A stretch of DNA of 64,000 nt from positions 1-64,000 of the forward strand of contig CAZXQO010000020.1 in assembly GCA_964643075.1 (NCBI GenBank), written 5' to 3'. The position numbers were made by a program, and so were the translations under genes. Of this stretch, positions 15,400-22,650 are shown in pieces; the stretch's first letter is position 1, and every line of letters begins with the position of its first letter. This DNA comes from Desulfocucumis sp964643075 (GTDB lineage: Bacteria; Bacillota; Desulfotomaculia; Desulfotomaculales; Desulfocucumaceae). A model generated the notes under the pieces. The model ran no database searches, was not told the DNA's origin, and saw nothing but the letters and a program-made list of their open reading frames with translations.

Positions 15400-16878
15400 T
15401 CAGGCGGCTTCCGCCCTTAATATTTCCCGCAGCTTTTCTCCTGTTATCTTCTCCTGCTCCAGCAGTACTTCCACAATCCCGGCCAGGGCCTTTTTTACAT
15501 TGCACAGATAATCCCGCACCCGCTGCTCCTGCTCCTGCAGTATCCCGGTGATAACGCGGTAGCGCAACCCCTGGGGGAGGGTTTCCGGATCCACCACGCC
15601 CAATTCGGACATGCCTGCCCTGATAATCTGCTCAGCCACCCCGGTGGCCTGCTGGTAATCGTTGGCCGCCCCGGTGCTGCGGCTGCCCAGAATCAGTTCT
15701 TCCGCCAGAGCGCCGGCCAGCATAACTGCGATTTGGTTCTCCAGATAGTCCCTGGTATAGAGATAAGTATCGTCCTCCGGGGTTTGCCTCATGTAGCCGA
15801 GAGCCTGCCCCCTGGGTGTTACAGTCAAAGTGGATACCGAGCCTTGCCTTACAAATTCGCTCATCAGCGCGTGGCCCGCCTCGTGCACGGCCACCCGCTC
15901 CAACTCGGAAAGCACCGGACGGCGGTCCAACTTTTCTCCCATCATCACCTTATCCACAGCCTCGTGGAAGTGCCTCTGGCTGATTACGCTGAGACTTTCC
16001 CGCATGGCCAGGATTGCCGCCTCGTTGGCCAGACTCTCCAGGTGTGCCCCGCTGAAACCGAAGGTCTCCCGGGCAATAGCCTCAATGGACACATCTGCCG
16101 CCAGGGGCTTGTTACGGGTATGCAGCCTGATGATCTCCACCCGGCCGTCCCTGTCCGGCAGTTCCACCTTGACCTGACGGTCAAAACGTCCCGGACGCAA
16201 AAGTGCCGGGTCCAGCATATCCACCCGATTGGTAGCCGCCACCAACAGCAAGCGCACCCTGCCATCCACCTTCAAGCCGTCCATTTCCACCAGCAACTGG
16301 TTCAGTGTCTGGTCATACTCCAGGTGACTGGTGGTTTGCCCCCGCTTGCCTCCCAGTATTTCTATCTCATCGATAAAAACCAGGGCGTTGTTTTTACCTA
16401 TTTTAAGTGCGGTTTCCCGGGCCGTCTGGAATAATTTTCTTACTCGCTGTGCCCCTACGCCAGCATACATTTCAATAAATTCACTGCCTGAGGTGGCCAC
16501 GAAGGCAGCGTCAGTATATCCTGCAGCAGCCTTGGCCAGCAACGTCTTGCCGGTTCCAGGCGGACCGGTAAGCAATATACCCTTCAGAGGACGTATGCCC
16601 AGGGACTTGATTTTATTAAAATTCCTAATAAAATCAAGGGCCTCTTGCAACTCTTTGATGGCCGTAGCCTGGCCTCCAACGTCGGCAAAGGTGATATTCT
16701 GAAAAAGGGAAGGACCCCGGTCATTAAAATTTTTGGCTACCAGCCCCCGGGTACGGGCTATATAAAACAGACCGGCTCCGGCCGCCGCCAAAAATATCAA
16801 CGGCATAACATCGTATCCGGAAATTGCCAGATATGCCAGTATAGCCAGGCCCAGTCCAAGACCAATTTCTTTCACCAT
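15400..16878 (-). CDS. FtsH-like membrane AAA zinc metalloprotease lacking the periplasmic domain
   Basis: 492 residues: two closely spaced N-terminal transmembrane helices (residues 5-41), an AAA domain with Walker A GPPGTGKT (about residue 106), Walker B VFIDEIE, and the second region of homology (NRVDMLDPALLRPGRFD), then an M41 protease domain with HEAGH (about residue 337). True FtsH has roughly 75 extracytoplasmic residues between its two helices; here only a few residues separate them. A membrane protein gene (16884-17429) precedes it by 5 nt and could supply a sensing domain. It degrades membrane or soluble substrates by family inference. A canonical ftsH probably exists elsewhere. Confidence 0.88.
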   Translation of the reverse strand: MVKEIGLGLGLAILAYLAISGYDVMPLIFLAAAGAGLFYIARTRGLVAKNFNDRGPSLFQNITFADVGGQATAIKELQEALDFIRNFNKIKSLGIRPLKGILLTGPPGTGKTLLAKAAAGYTDAAFVATSGSEFIEMYAGVGAQRVRKLFQTARETALKIGKNNALVFIDEIEILGGKRGQTTSHLEYDQTLNQLLVEMDGLKVDGRVRLLLVAATNRVDMLDPALLRPGRFDRQVKVELPDRDGRVEIIRLHTRNKPLAADVSIEAIARETFGFSGAHLESLANEAAILAMRESLSVISQRHFHEAVDKVMMGEKLDRRPVLSELERVAVHEAGHALMSEFVRQGSVSTLTVTPRGQALGYMRQTPEDDTYLYTRDYLENQIAVMLAGALAEELILGSRSTGAANDYQQATGVAEQIIRAGMSELGVVDPETLPQGLRYRVITGILQEQEQRVRDYLCNVKKALAGIVEVLLEQEKITGEKLREILRAEAA

Positions 16879-16883
16879 CAGCC

Positions 16884-17429
16884 CTAACTCCTTTCCGGAG
16901 AATCTGCGGTGTTCTCCATGCCGTTAACAGGTATTATTTCGTAAAGGTAATGGTCACCTTTTTCTATCTGCACGTATACGGAGCTACTGTCGATATACAC
17001 TCTGGCCACTGCACCGCAAGAGGCCGCCCGCTGGGAAACGTACTGCTCCATGTCCCTGTAATTGCCCCGGGCCAGGGCCTCGTAAATGGCAAACTGGCTA
17101 TAATAATATATATCTTCTAACTGCGAATTCCGGTTATCCCCCAACTCAATTTTATACTCTTTGGCGCCCATCACATCCTTCAGGGAACTATCCAGCTCCC
17201 GGTAGGTCTGGCCCAAATCTCCTACTTCCTTTAATTCTATCCGCACCCGGATAACGGGCTTCCCGTCGTCGATCCGGTAGGATTCAACCGCCTTGTTGCC
17301 TTTCAGCAGGTCGTCCAGGGGCTGGTCATAATTATATCTGTTGTATAGCCACTGCGCCCCCACGAGAAGCAACAGACCTAAAACCAGGGATGTAACAACA
17401 ATAGGAATCCGAAATCCTTGCCATTGCAT
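16884..17429 (-). CDS. Membrane-anchored hypothetical protein co-transcribed with the FtsH-like protease
   Basis: A 181-residue protein that I do not recognise: one N-terminal transmembrane helix (residues 9-29, VVTSLVLGLLLLVGAQWLY) followed by an extracytoplasmic alpha/beta domain with an SQFAIYEALARGNYRDMEQYV segment. It ends 5 nt before the protease start, so the two are surely translated together. A plausible role is adaptor or regulatory subunit for the protease, by context only. Confidence 0.75.
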   Translation of the reverse strand: MQWQGFRIPIVVTSLVLGLLLLVGAQWLYNRYNYDQPLDDLLKGNKAVESYRIDDGKPVIRVRIELKEVGDLGQTYRELDSSLKDVMGAKEYKIELGDNRNSQLEDIYYYSQFAIYEALARGNYRDMEQYVSQRAASCGAVARVYIDSSSVYVQIEKGDHYLYEIIPVNGMENTADSPERS

Positions 17430-17500
17430 GAAGACCTTCCTCTCAATAGTTAAGTACCCGTCAATTGATTAACTAATTCTTTTAGTCCATGTTCTATGTT

Positions 17501-17532
17501 AAATAAAAAAACTACCAGCGCGGGTGATAGTT
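17501..17532 (-). terminator. Terminator-like attenuator in the leader of the FtsH-like operon
   Basis: On the minus strand AACTATCA pairs with TGGTAGTT (one G-U pair, loop CCCGCGC) and runs into TTTTTTTATTT. It lies between an extended -10 promoter (17548) and the gene at 17429, where a terminator would act as an attenuator. Confidence 0.6.
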
Positions 17533-17547
17533 ACGCTACAATGCATA

Positions 17548-17556
17548 ATTATAGCA
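17548..17556 (-). promoter_or_regulatory. Extended -10 promoter for the FtsH-like operon
   Basis: TGCTATAAT on the minus strand is a perfect TGnTATAAT extended -10; no good -35 is visible. It is ~120 bp upstream of the membrane protein start. The rest of 17557-17700 shows nothing I can support. Confidence 0.5.
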
Positions 17557-17708
17557 CATAAAGGCTGTTTTGAGGCAGGAAATGAATGTAACCGCTGCCA
17601 CTTGCATAAGATTGGGGATATTCCTTACCATCCCCTAAGGGAATTACAAATAATCCCCTGTTACTTTAGAGCTTTAAAGTGTTATATACTTTCCTGGTGT
17701 AAAACATA

Positions 17709-17737
17709 AAAAAACCGCCCTTGGGAAAGGCGGCTTC
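17709..17737 (-). terminator. Terminator after pgsA
   Basis: AAGCCGCC...GGGCGGTTTTTTTATG on the minus strand forms a GC stem with a long T tract, overlapping the pgsA stop. Confidence 0.8.
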
Positions 17738-18326
17738 AGTATCCTCCTTTTTTTAACACCGACCAACTTCGGTTAAAGTAATCAACCCCCGACCAAATGG
17801 TGAAAAATACCGCCACCCCCATGGATAACTGCCCAAGCATGATCCACGAACTTTTTATTTCCGGGACGGCCATCGGCATGCCTGACAAGCGGCCTACCAG
17901 CAAGGGTAAATCTTTTAGAAAAAGGGCTGATATGGCTATAATCTGTGTAACGGTTTTAATTTTTCCCAATTTGCCCGCGGCGATAATATTGCCGTCAGCG
18001 GCCGCCAGTGCCCGCAGACCGGTAACAGCAAATTCCCTGCCGATTATGACCACGGCCACCCAGGCCGAAAGCCGCTGCAGTTCCACCAGAGCAATCAGGG
18101 CGGCGGATACTAGCAGCTTATCTGCCAGTGGGTCCATTAATTTGCCCAGCCTGGTAACGAGCTTTCTTTTGCGGGCTATATATCCGTCCAAGCCGTCCGT
18201 ACTGGCTGCCAGTATAAAAACACCCGCCGCAATATAATCACCATAGTTAATCTTCAGGGATATAACCGCCAGTATGACCGGTATAAGAAAAATCCTGACC
18301 AGGGTCAGCCTGTTGGGCAGATTCAT
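17736..18326 (-). CDS. pgsA: CDP-diacylglycerol-glycerol-3-phosphate 3-phosphatidyltransferase
   Basis: A 196-residue integral membrane enzyme that makes phosphatidylglycerophosphate, the committed step to phosphatidylglycerol. The CDP-alcohol phosphotransferase motif D-x2-DG-x2-AR-x8-G-x3-D-x3-D is complete (from DGLDGYIARKRK through MDPLADK, about residues 44-70). Several hydrophobic helices follow. It starts one base after the rimO stop, so the two form an operon, as in Bacillus and many clostridia. Confidence 0.95.
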   Translation of the reverse strand: MNLPNRLTLVRIFLIPVILAVISLKINYGDYIAAGVFILAASTDGLDGYIARKRKLVTRLGKLMDPLADKLLVSAALIALVELQRLSAWVAVVIIGREFAVTGLRALAAADGNIIAAGKLGKIKTVTQIIAISALFLKDLPLLVGRLSGMPMAVPEIKSSWIMLGQLSMGVAVFFTIWSGVDYFNRSWSVLKKGGY

Positions 18327-18327
18327 T

Positions 18328-19659
18328 TTACGTCAACTCTCCCCTCAGGTCATACTCATAGGCCCGGGTAACCCGCACCTTTACCAGATCACCAGGCAGC
18401 GGAGCGGCAGACGCGGCACAAAAAAGCACCGTTCCGTCGATTTCCGGGGCATCCGACTCGCTTCTGCCCTTGTATAGATTCGACCTCCCGGAGGGTTCCT
18501 CCTCCACCATAACATTCATAACCTTCCCCACCAGGGCAAGGTTATGAGCGAAGGAGATCTGCTGCTGCAGAGCCATAGCCCGTCGAAAGCGCTCCTCTTT
18601 TAGTTCCTCCGGAACCTGACCGGTCATTTCCGCCGCGGGTGTGCCCTCCTCAGGAGAAAATTTAAACACCCCTGCTCTCTCAAAGTGCATTTCATCCATG
18701 AAATTTAGTAATTCATCAAAATCATCAGCTGTTTCTCCGGGAAAGCCCACCATAAAAGTTGAGCGCAGGGCTATACCAGATATGCAACGGCGCAGCTTCG
18801 CAATTAAATTCTTTATTTCCGGAACGGCCCCCCGCCGGATCATCAGTTTCAATATATGCGGGCTGGCGTGCTGCAGGGGCATATCAATATAGCGGCAGAC
18901 GTTATTGTGTTCCGCCATGACTTCGATTAACTCCTGCGTAAAACCGGTGGGATAACAGTACATCAACCGTATCCAGGGGGGCCCGCTTGTGGCCATCTTT
19001 CTGATCAACTCTGCCAGCATCCTCCGGCCGTATATATCCAGACCATAAGCAGTGGTATCCTGGGCCACCAGTATAATCTCTTTAACCCCCCTCTGCTGCA
19101 GTCCGTCCACCTCGGAAACCACCAGCTCCATGGCCCGGCTACGATAGCCACCCCGGATTGATGGTATGGCGCAGTAAGAACAGCGGTTGTTGCAACCATC
19201 GGCAATTCTAACGTAAGCGGTATAAGGGGGGGTGGTAATAACCCTGGGCATATCTGCGTTATGAATATATACAGGGGAATCAACAACACAAAGCCTCTCC
19301 CCCCGTAGCACACGGTTAACTATACCTGCGACATCGGGCACGGCGCCTATTCCCATCACTCCGTCCACCTCCGGCAAATCATCAAGCAATGCCCTGCCGT
19401 ACCGCTGTGAAAGACAGCCTGCCACCAGCAATGCCTTCAATCCGGCTGTATCTTTCAGGAGCGCGGTTTCAAGTATGGTATTGATGGCTTCTTCCTTGGC
19501 CGGAGTTATAAATCCACAGGTGTTGACAATAATCACATCGGCGTCTTTTTCCACACCGGTGATTTCATATCCCGCCCTGTCCAGAAGCCCCAGCATCAAT
19601 TCGGTATCCACAAGGTTCTTGGAACAGCCCAGGCTTATTATACCTACCTTTACGGACAT
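18328..19659 (-). CDS. rimO: Ribosomal protein S12 methylthiotransferase RimO
   Basis: A 443-residue radical SAM methylthiotransferase that modifies Asp88 (E. coli numbering) of ribosomal protein S12. N-terminal UPF0004 domain with SLGCSKNLVDTE and CGF, central radical SAM motif C-N-N-R-C-S-Y-C followed by AIPSIRGGYRSR, and C-terminal TRAM domain. The IRG-x-YRSR pattern distinguishes RimO from MiaB. It is first in an operon with pgsA. Confidence 0.95.
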   Translation of the reverse strand: MSVKVGIISLGCSKNLVDTELMLGLLDRAGYEITGVEKDADVIIVNTCGFITPAKEEAINTILETALLKDTAGLKALLVAGCLSQRYGRALLDDLPEVDGVMGIGAVPDVAGIVNRVLRGERLCVVDSPVYIHNADMPRVITTPPYTAYVRIADGCNNRCSYCAIPSIRGGYRSRAMELVVSEVDGLQQRGVKEIILVAQDTTAYGLDIYGRRMLAELIRKMATSGPPWIRLMYCYPTGFTQELIEVMAEHNNVCRYIDMPLQHASPHILKLMIRRGAVPEIKNLIAKLRRCISGIALRSTFMVGFPGETADDFDELLNFMDEMHFERAGVFKFSPEEGTPAAEMTGQVPEELKEERFRRAMALQQQISFAHNLALVGKVMNVMVEEEPSGRSNLYKGRSESDAPEIDGTVLFCAASAAPLPGDLVKVRVTRAYEYDLRGELT

Positions 19660-19703
19660 GCCACTTTTTCCTTCCCGGTTTTGTGAAAATTATTACAGGG
19701 TAT

Positions 19704-20201
19704 TTAGAAAGTCCTTAAATTACTGAACTGCAAAGGTATATCCCACTCCCGATCCTTGATAATCTTTATAATTTCCTGCAAGTCATCCCTGTTTTTCCCG
19801 CTGACCCTTACCTGGTCCTCCTGGAAGGAGGCCTGGACTTTAACCTTGCTCTCCTTAACCAGTTTTACTATTTCCTTGCCCAAATCCTTATCCAGTCCCT
19901 GGACCAGTTCAACCTTCTGCTTAACGGTATCCCCCGCCGCCTTTTCGATTTTAGCGTAGCGCAGGGATTTTAAATTAATGCCCCGCTTAATCATTTTAGC
20001 TTCCAGTATTTCCACCACGTTTTTCAGTTTAAAATCGTTGTCCGAATATAGCATAAGCTGGTTGCCGTCATATTCAATCTTACTTTTACTGCCCTTAAAA
20101 TCAAATCTGTTGTCAATCTCCCTCTGGGCCTGATTGACCGCGTTGCTTACTTCATGCAGATCAACATTGGAAACAATATCAAAGGAATTATCCTTGGCCA
20201 T
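19704..20201 (-). CDS. YajQ family nucleotide-binding protein
   Basis: About 165 residues with the two ferredoxin-like halves of the YajQ/UPF0234 family (SFDIVSNVDLHEVSNAVNQA; RFDFKGSKSKIEYDG; EEDQVRVSGKNRDDLQ-like segment; PLQFSNLR end). Some members bind cyclic di-GMP; whether this one does is unknown. ATG at 20201 has GGGAGGTG 8 nt upstream. It directly abuts the inverted-repeat element that begins at 20230. Confidence 0.92.
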   Translation of the reverse strand: MAKDNSFDIVSNVDLHEVSNAVNQAQREIDNRFDFKGSKSKIEYDGNQLMLYSDNDFKLKNVVEILEAKMIKRGINLKSLRYAKIEKAAGDTVKQKVELVQGLDKDLGKEIVKLVKESKVKVQASFQEDQVRVSGKNRDDLQEIIKIIKDREWDIPLQFSNLRTF

Positions 20202-20229
20202 TTTCGGCACCTCCCGATTATAAACATAA

Positions 20230-20411
20230 TTATCTCGCTAACAACCTGCAAGACCCCGTCCTCGAAGGTCAGTAAACAGACTGTATAGCTCGTTTTGTTG
20301 GGGACATTCCTCTGACCCCAAAGTCAAGCTCTAAAGAGAGGTGTGTCCCATACCTTTATGTTCGCTCTAAGGGTTCGGTAGGGGAATAACCCCTTCCGAA
20401 CCCAATGCTCA
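20230..20411. repeat. Left inverted-repeat arm of the composite element
   Basis: Contains, in order, the outer TTATCTCGCTAACA end, a GGGGACATTCCTC...GAGGTGTGTCCC palindrome (20300-20349) and a hairpin GGGTTCGGTAGGGG-aata-ACCCCTTCCGAACCC (20371-20403). Confidence 0.8.
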
Positions 20412-20574
20412 CTTATATTTTAAACTGCCAAAACTACATTTTATACCGAGGCAAAACTATGGGCCACAAAAGATTCAGAACTATCAAAAATAAAGTTGCC
20501 CAGCGGAGAAGAAAAACGCAACCAGCTACATTATGCATCATATTTCCTCTGTATGTCCAGTTTTTTTGACCAAC

Positions 20575-20612
20575 ACAAAAATAAAAACTCACAGGGCTTT
20601 ATTCCCTGCGAG
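20575..20612 (-). terminator. Terminator of the zinc-ribbon gene in the composite element
   Basis: CTCACAGGG (20588-20596) and CCCTGCGAG (20604-20612) form a 9-bp stem with one G-U pair; the minus-strand exit reads TTTTTATTTTTG. It lies 37 nt past the stop codon of the 87-aa gene. Confidence 0.8.
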
Positions 20613-20648
20613 CGGTATTATGCAACTTTATAATTGTCTTCAAAAAAA

Positions 20649-20912
20649 TTAATATATCTGATCGGCAAGAATATATTTAAGAATACCCTTTCTAAACTGC
20701 GGATCTTCCTTAGCCTTAATATTATCCATGGATTTGGTATGTAGGGTCAAATCAATTACGGACGGCATGTATATCCTGTTTTTCTTTTTAATATACCTGT
20801 TCTTGGCCTTTTCGTTGGTAGCGTACTTTTTACATATATCACTGCAATACAATTTATTGGGATTGGTGAGCTCGAATAAATTCCCACACACCTGACATTT
20901 CCTTTGCCTCAT
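20649..20912 (-). CDS. Small zinc-ribbon protein, cargo of the inverted-repeat element
   Basis: An 87-residue basic protein not recognised. An N-terminal C-x2-C (KCQVCG) and YCSDICKKYA give a C-x2-C-x14-C-x3-C zinc-ribbon resembling FCS/MYM- or CGNR-like treble-clef fingers, followed by a Lys-rich helix (NEKAKNRYIKKKNR) and a unique tail. This suggests nucleic-acid binding. The ATG at 20912 has GAGGG 8 nt upstream; a TTG at 20930 is also in frame. Its AT-rich codon use differs from the neighbouring genes, consistent with foreign origin. It has its own terminator and is the only gene between the arms. Confidence 0.7.
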   Translation of the reverse strand: MRQRKCQVCGNLFELTNPNKLYCSDICKKYATNEKAKNRYIKKKNRIYMPSVIDLTLHTKSMDNIKAKEDPQFRKGILKYILADQIY

Positions 20913-21189
20913 ATCTTTTGCCCTCTCCAAAATACCTACTATTAATATCTTCTGGAGTTAATTTATATTGTATTGTTGCATATTTTTACATAATGCGCTC
21001 CAGAGTTTAAAAATTTATTTAATATTACTATATTCAACACAAATATTCACATGCCAATATTCCCATTTATTAGGGACTTTAGTTTTAATTGGGATTAATT
21101 TATTATAAAATACTTTTACGGAAAGCGGTACAGGATAATCATTAAATTATTTCTAACACATCGGCTAATGAATTTGTTAAGAAGTGCCC

Positions 21190-21450
21190 GATATAAGTGA
21201 GCCTTGGGTTCGGAAGGGGTTATCCCCCTTCCGAACCCTTAGAGCGAACATAAATGTATAGGGACACACCTCCCTGCAAAGGAATGGGGACACACCTCTC
21301 TTTAGAGCTTAACTCTGGGGGTCAGAGGAATGTCCCCGATTGGAATGACTTTGGGGTTGGAGGAATGTCCCCAATTAATGCCTGGATCTAGGGTCAGAGG
21401 AATTGTCCCCAACTTTGAGGACGGAGATCAACAGGCTGTTAGCGAGATAA
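21190..21450. repeat. Right inverted-repeat arm of the composite element
   Basis: Begins with ATAAGTGAGCCTTGGGTTCGG and the perfect hairpin GGGTTCGGAAGGGG...CCCCTTCCGAACCC (21206-21238), followed by two GGGGACACACCTC heads, three AGGAAT(T)GTCCCC tails and the outer end AGGCTGTTAGCGAGATAA. It is ~75 bp longer than the left arm because of additional palindrome units. Confidence 0.8.
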
Positions 21451-21711
21451 AGCATGCAGAAAGGAGAAGCTAGCAAGACAGGCGACGTCTGGGATTGCAA
21501 AAATCAGTTAATTTAAAAGTACTGACAACCGGACCATCCTTATTAAGTATAATTCTACTTATTTATCCACATAAATATTTGTAAACTTTCCAAGGGCAAC
21601 ACATACAATAGTAATATCACTACCTTTGCATGGTTAAGTCCATGGTTACAAAATTGGCGCATAGTGTCAGTACTGGCAAAAAGTTAGAACATAATTCAGG
21701 GAGGTTTGTTT

Positions 21712-21807
21712 ATGTCCGAGGAACGTAAAGATGAACAAAATACCAGCAACAGCAAGGAGATAAAAAAAGAGGCTGAATTGTACCTTGTTCCGATATTAAT
21801 GTATTAG
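21712..21807 (+). CDS. Possible 31-aa peptide
   Basis: ATG at 21712 is preceded by AGGGAGG at 7-nt spacing, and the frame runs 31 codons to UAG: an acidic/lysine-rich hydrophilic N-terminus (MSEERKDEQNTSNSKEIKK) and a short hydrophobic end (LYLVPILMY). The ribosome site is as good as those of real genes here. It converges on phoU and has no visible promoter. It may be a real small protein or the relic of a longer gene. Between 21451 and 21711 I see nothing else. Confidence 0.45.
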   Translation: MSEERKDEQNTSNSKEIKKEAELYLVPILMY

Positions 21808-21819
21808 GCCAGGCTCAAT

Positions 21820-22476
21820 TTAGTTTAGTTCTCGTCTTTCCCCGGTAACGAGATAAATAACAGCTTCACCGATATTGGTAGCATGATCAGCAATACGCTC
21901 CAGATATCTGGAAACGTATAAAAGATAGGCTCCCTGAACCACCACCTGCGGATCCTCCTCCATGCAGGCCAGGGTATCCCTGAATACATGGGAAAAAATA
22001 AAGTCCACCTGATCATCCATGACACACATAGCCTTGGCCTTCTCTACATCCCGGTGAACATAAGCATCCAGCCCGTCCTTGACCATCTGGCGGGCCAGTC
22101 TGGCCATGCGCGGTATTTCCTGCACCGGGCGCACGATCATGGGGTGTCCTGTGAGACACATGGTTGACCTGGCAATGTCCACAGAATGGTCAGCCATTCT
22201 TTCCAGGCTCAAAAGAATCTTAATACCCGTGATGGCCACCCTCAGATCCTTAGCTATGGGTTGCTGGGTGGCTATTATTTTTACGCATTTATCCTCGATC
22301 TCCAAAAAAAGCTCGTCAATGCGCTCATCACCCATAATCACCCCGGCCGCGGCCGTAACATCCTGGTTCATGAAAGCATCCACGGAATCAAAAATGGCCT
22401 GTTCCACCAGACTGCCCATACGCAATATATCGTTTTGAATTTCCCTGAGGGATTTGTCAAAGGCATATCTTCCCAA
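21820..22476 (-). CDS. phoU: Phosphate signalling protein PhoU
   Basis: A 218-residue all-helical protein with the two tandem PhoU repeats (LREIQNDILRMGSLVEQAI and the repeat beginning MARLARQMVKDGLDAYV), each with the acidic metal-binding segments. PhoU links phosphate transporter state to the PhoR kinase and keeps the Pho regulon off in high phosphate. Starts at TTG with GGGGG upstream. A phoR-type kinase gene lies directly upstream, but pst transporter genes are absent from the window. Confidence 0.95.
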   Translation of the reverse strand: MGRYAFDKSLREIQNDILRMGSLVEQAIFDSVDAFMNQDVTAAAGVIMGDERIDELFLEIEDKCVKIIATQQPIAKDLRVAITGIKILLSLERMADHSVDIARSTMCLTGHPMIVRPVQEIPRMARLARQMVKDGLDAYVHRDVEKAKAMCVMDDQVDFIFSHVFRDTLACMEEDPQVVVQGAYLLYVSRYLERIADHATNIGEAVIYLVTGERRELN

Positions 22477-22650
22477 AATATATACCCCCTGGATGAAAAA
22501 ATAGAAACAGCCGAATCATATGCAATATATTCTACACCATGACAATGATCATTGTCTCAGCAATTTTATAAATTTATGGTTTTATTTTACTGTTTTTTTA
22601 AATTGAATTGCAAGACTTGCATTATCAGCACGTAAGACATTGATACTGGA

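Larger units (their letters stand above)
20230..21450. mobile_element. Composite element: long imperfect inverted repeats around an AT-rich cargo
   Basis: The outer ends TTATCTCGCTAACA (20230) and, inverted, TGTTAGCGAGATAA (ending 21450) match, with matching CCTG and CCGTCCTC blocks. Inner arms 20300-20411 and 21190-21337 are also inverted copies: GGGGACATTCCTCTGACCCC, AAGCTCTAAAGAGAGGTGTG, TTTATGTTCGCTCTAAGGG, a GGGTTCGG...CCGAACCC hairpin, and GCTCACTTATAT. The right arm holds extra GGGGACA units. The enclosed ~780 bp is clearly AT-richer than the flanks and carries one 87-codon gene. No transposase and no convincing target duplication are present. Classing it as mobile is an inference. Confidence 0.6.

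Noticed and set aside
15733..16434. 233-codon plus-strand frame
   Set aside because: Antisense shadow of the FtsH-like AAA domain.
17524..17709. 61-codon plus-strand frame with several Cys/His residues
   Set aside because: No ribosome site; it begins inside the attenuator hairpin, and its Cys/His residues do not form a spaced zinc motif.
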